In this document: positions 13,874-13,991 of the stretch, piece after piece
Layout of the letters: each line of letters starts with the position of its first letter
How positions within the stretch are numbered: the stretch's first letter is position 1
Assembly (NCBI GenBank): GCA_910584785.1
Contig: CAJUDX010000073.1
Coordinates: 1 to 13,991, forward strand
Direction of reading: 5' to 3'
DNA from: an uncultured Lachnospiraceae bacterium
GTDB taxonomy: Bacteria; Bacillota; Clostridia; Lachnospirales; Lachnospiraceae
Length of the DNA stretch: 13,991 nucleotides
Program-made: the position numbers and the translations under genes
The notes under the pieces: generated by a model
Told to the model about the DNA's origin: nothing
The model's input: only the letters and a program-made list of their open reading frames with translations
Database searches by the model: none

Positions 13874-13991
13874 ATAGAGGGCAAAGAAGTTGTTGCAAAA
13901 TGTGCGATTGGGGGGAAATTTTTTGCTTTACAGGCCACCACCATAAATAAAAGTCTGCTGGGCGCACTTGGAATACCTGAACTTAGACCGC
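13874..13991. other. Noncoding stretch cut by the window end
   Basis: No open frame, terminator or promoter that I can support. It contains a G-run (GGGGGG), a weak GCAAAA/TTTTGC pairing, and GTGCG near 13900 matched by CGCAC about 50 bp later. It may be the edge of an intergenic repeat, but only part is visible. Confidence 0.3.

Noticed and set aside
1..13991. A multi-gene defence, mobile or biosynthetic system
   Set aside because: No transposase, integrase, CRISPR, restriction, toxin-antitoxin or biosynthetic genes are visible; genes are mostly single, housekeeping units with separate promoters.

Overview
The window looks like chromosomal DNA from a Gram-positive anaerobe of the class Clostridia, most likely a Lachnospiraceae relative. 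The evidence is the AGGAGG-type ribosome binding sites, sigma-A-type promoters, a CIRCE operator, a Bacillus/Clostridium-type LexA box, and a last gene that resembles a small family I associate with Lachnospiraceae. No genus can be assigned. I see no tRNA, rRNA, CRISPR array, transposase, phage gene or toxin-antitoxin pair. Nearly every gene has its own promoter and is separated from its neighbours.

Left part (1-6311): guaA (GMP synthase) reads leftward. The 979-bp stretch upstream of it has no convincing protein gene but is not featureless. It holds five copies of a 52-bp tandem repeat (1594-1869), an 87-nt nested inverted repeat (2014-2100), a strongly T/C-biased stretch (2101-2357), and a near-consensus leftward promoter (2358-2386) that would give guaA a leader of about 800 nt or drive a separate RNA. 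A small secreted protein (2522-3064, BamE-like C-terminal half) follows on the + strand. Then comes uvrA on the minus strand, with a promoter carrying a LexA box just upstream of the -35, so DNA repair here is probably under SOS control.

Middle part (6312-9936): an acidic 185-aa protein of unknown function diverges from uvrA and ends in a strong hairpin terminator facing ftsH (membrane AAA+ protease, minus strand). Divergent from ftsH is a free-standing histidine phosphotransfer (HPt) protein. Facing the HPt gene is a 42-aa single-pass membrane protein gene (9565-9693, minus strand), short enough to be missed by routine ORF calling. Its promoter lies back to back with the promoter of the next gene.

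Right part (9937-13991): a DegV-family fatty-acid-binding protein; a 150-bp imperfect palindrome with internal hairpins between two convergent genes; htpG (Hsp90), with a CIRCE operator placed upstream of the -35 instead of over the transcription start; a 166-aa DUF5721-like protein; and an unexplained noncoding stretch cut by the window end.

The genes do not form one pathway. Stress response is the shared theme (SOS-type uvrA, HrcA-type htpG, ftsH). I did not find a clear new multi-gene system. The features most worth following up are noncoding: the guaA upstream region, the 10803-10951 palindrome, the CIRCE geometry, and the small membrane protein with its shared promoter region.
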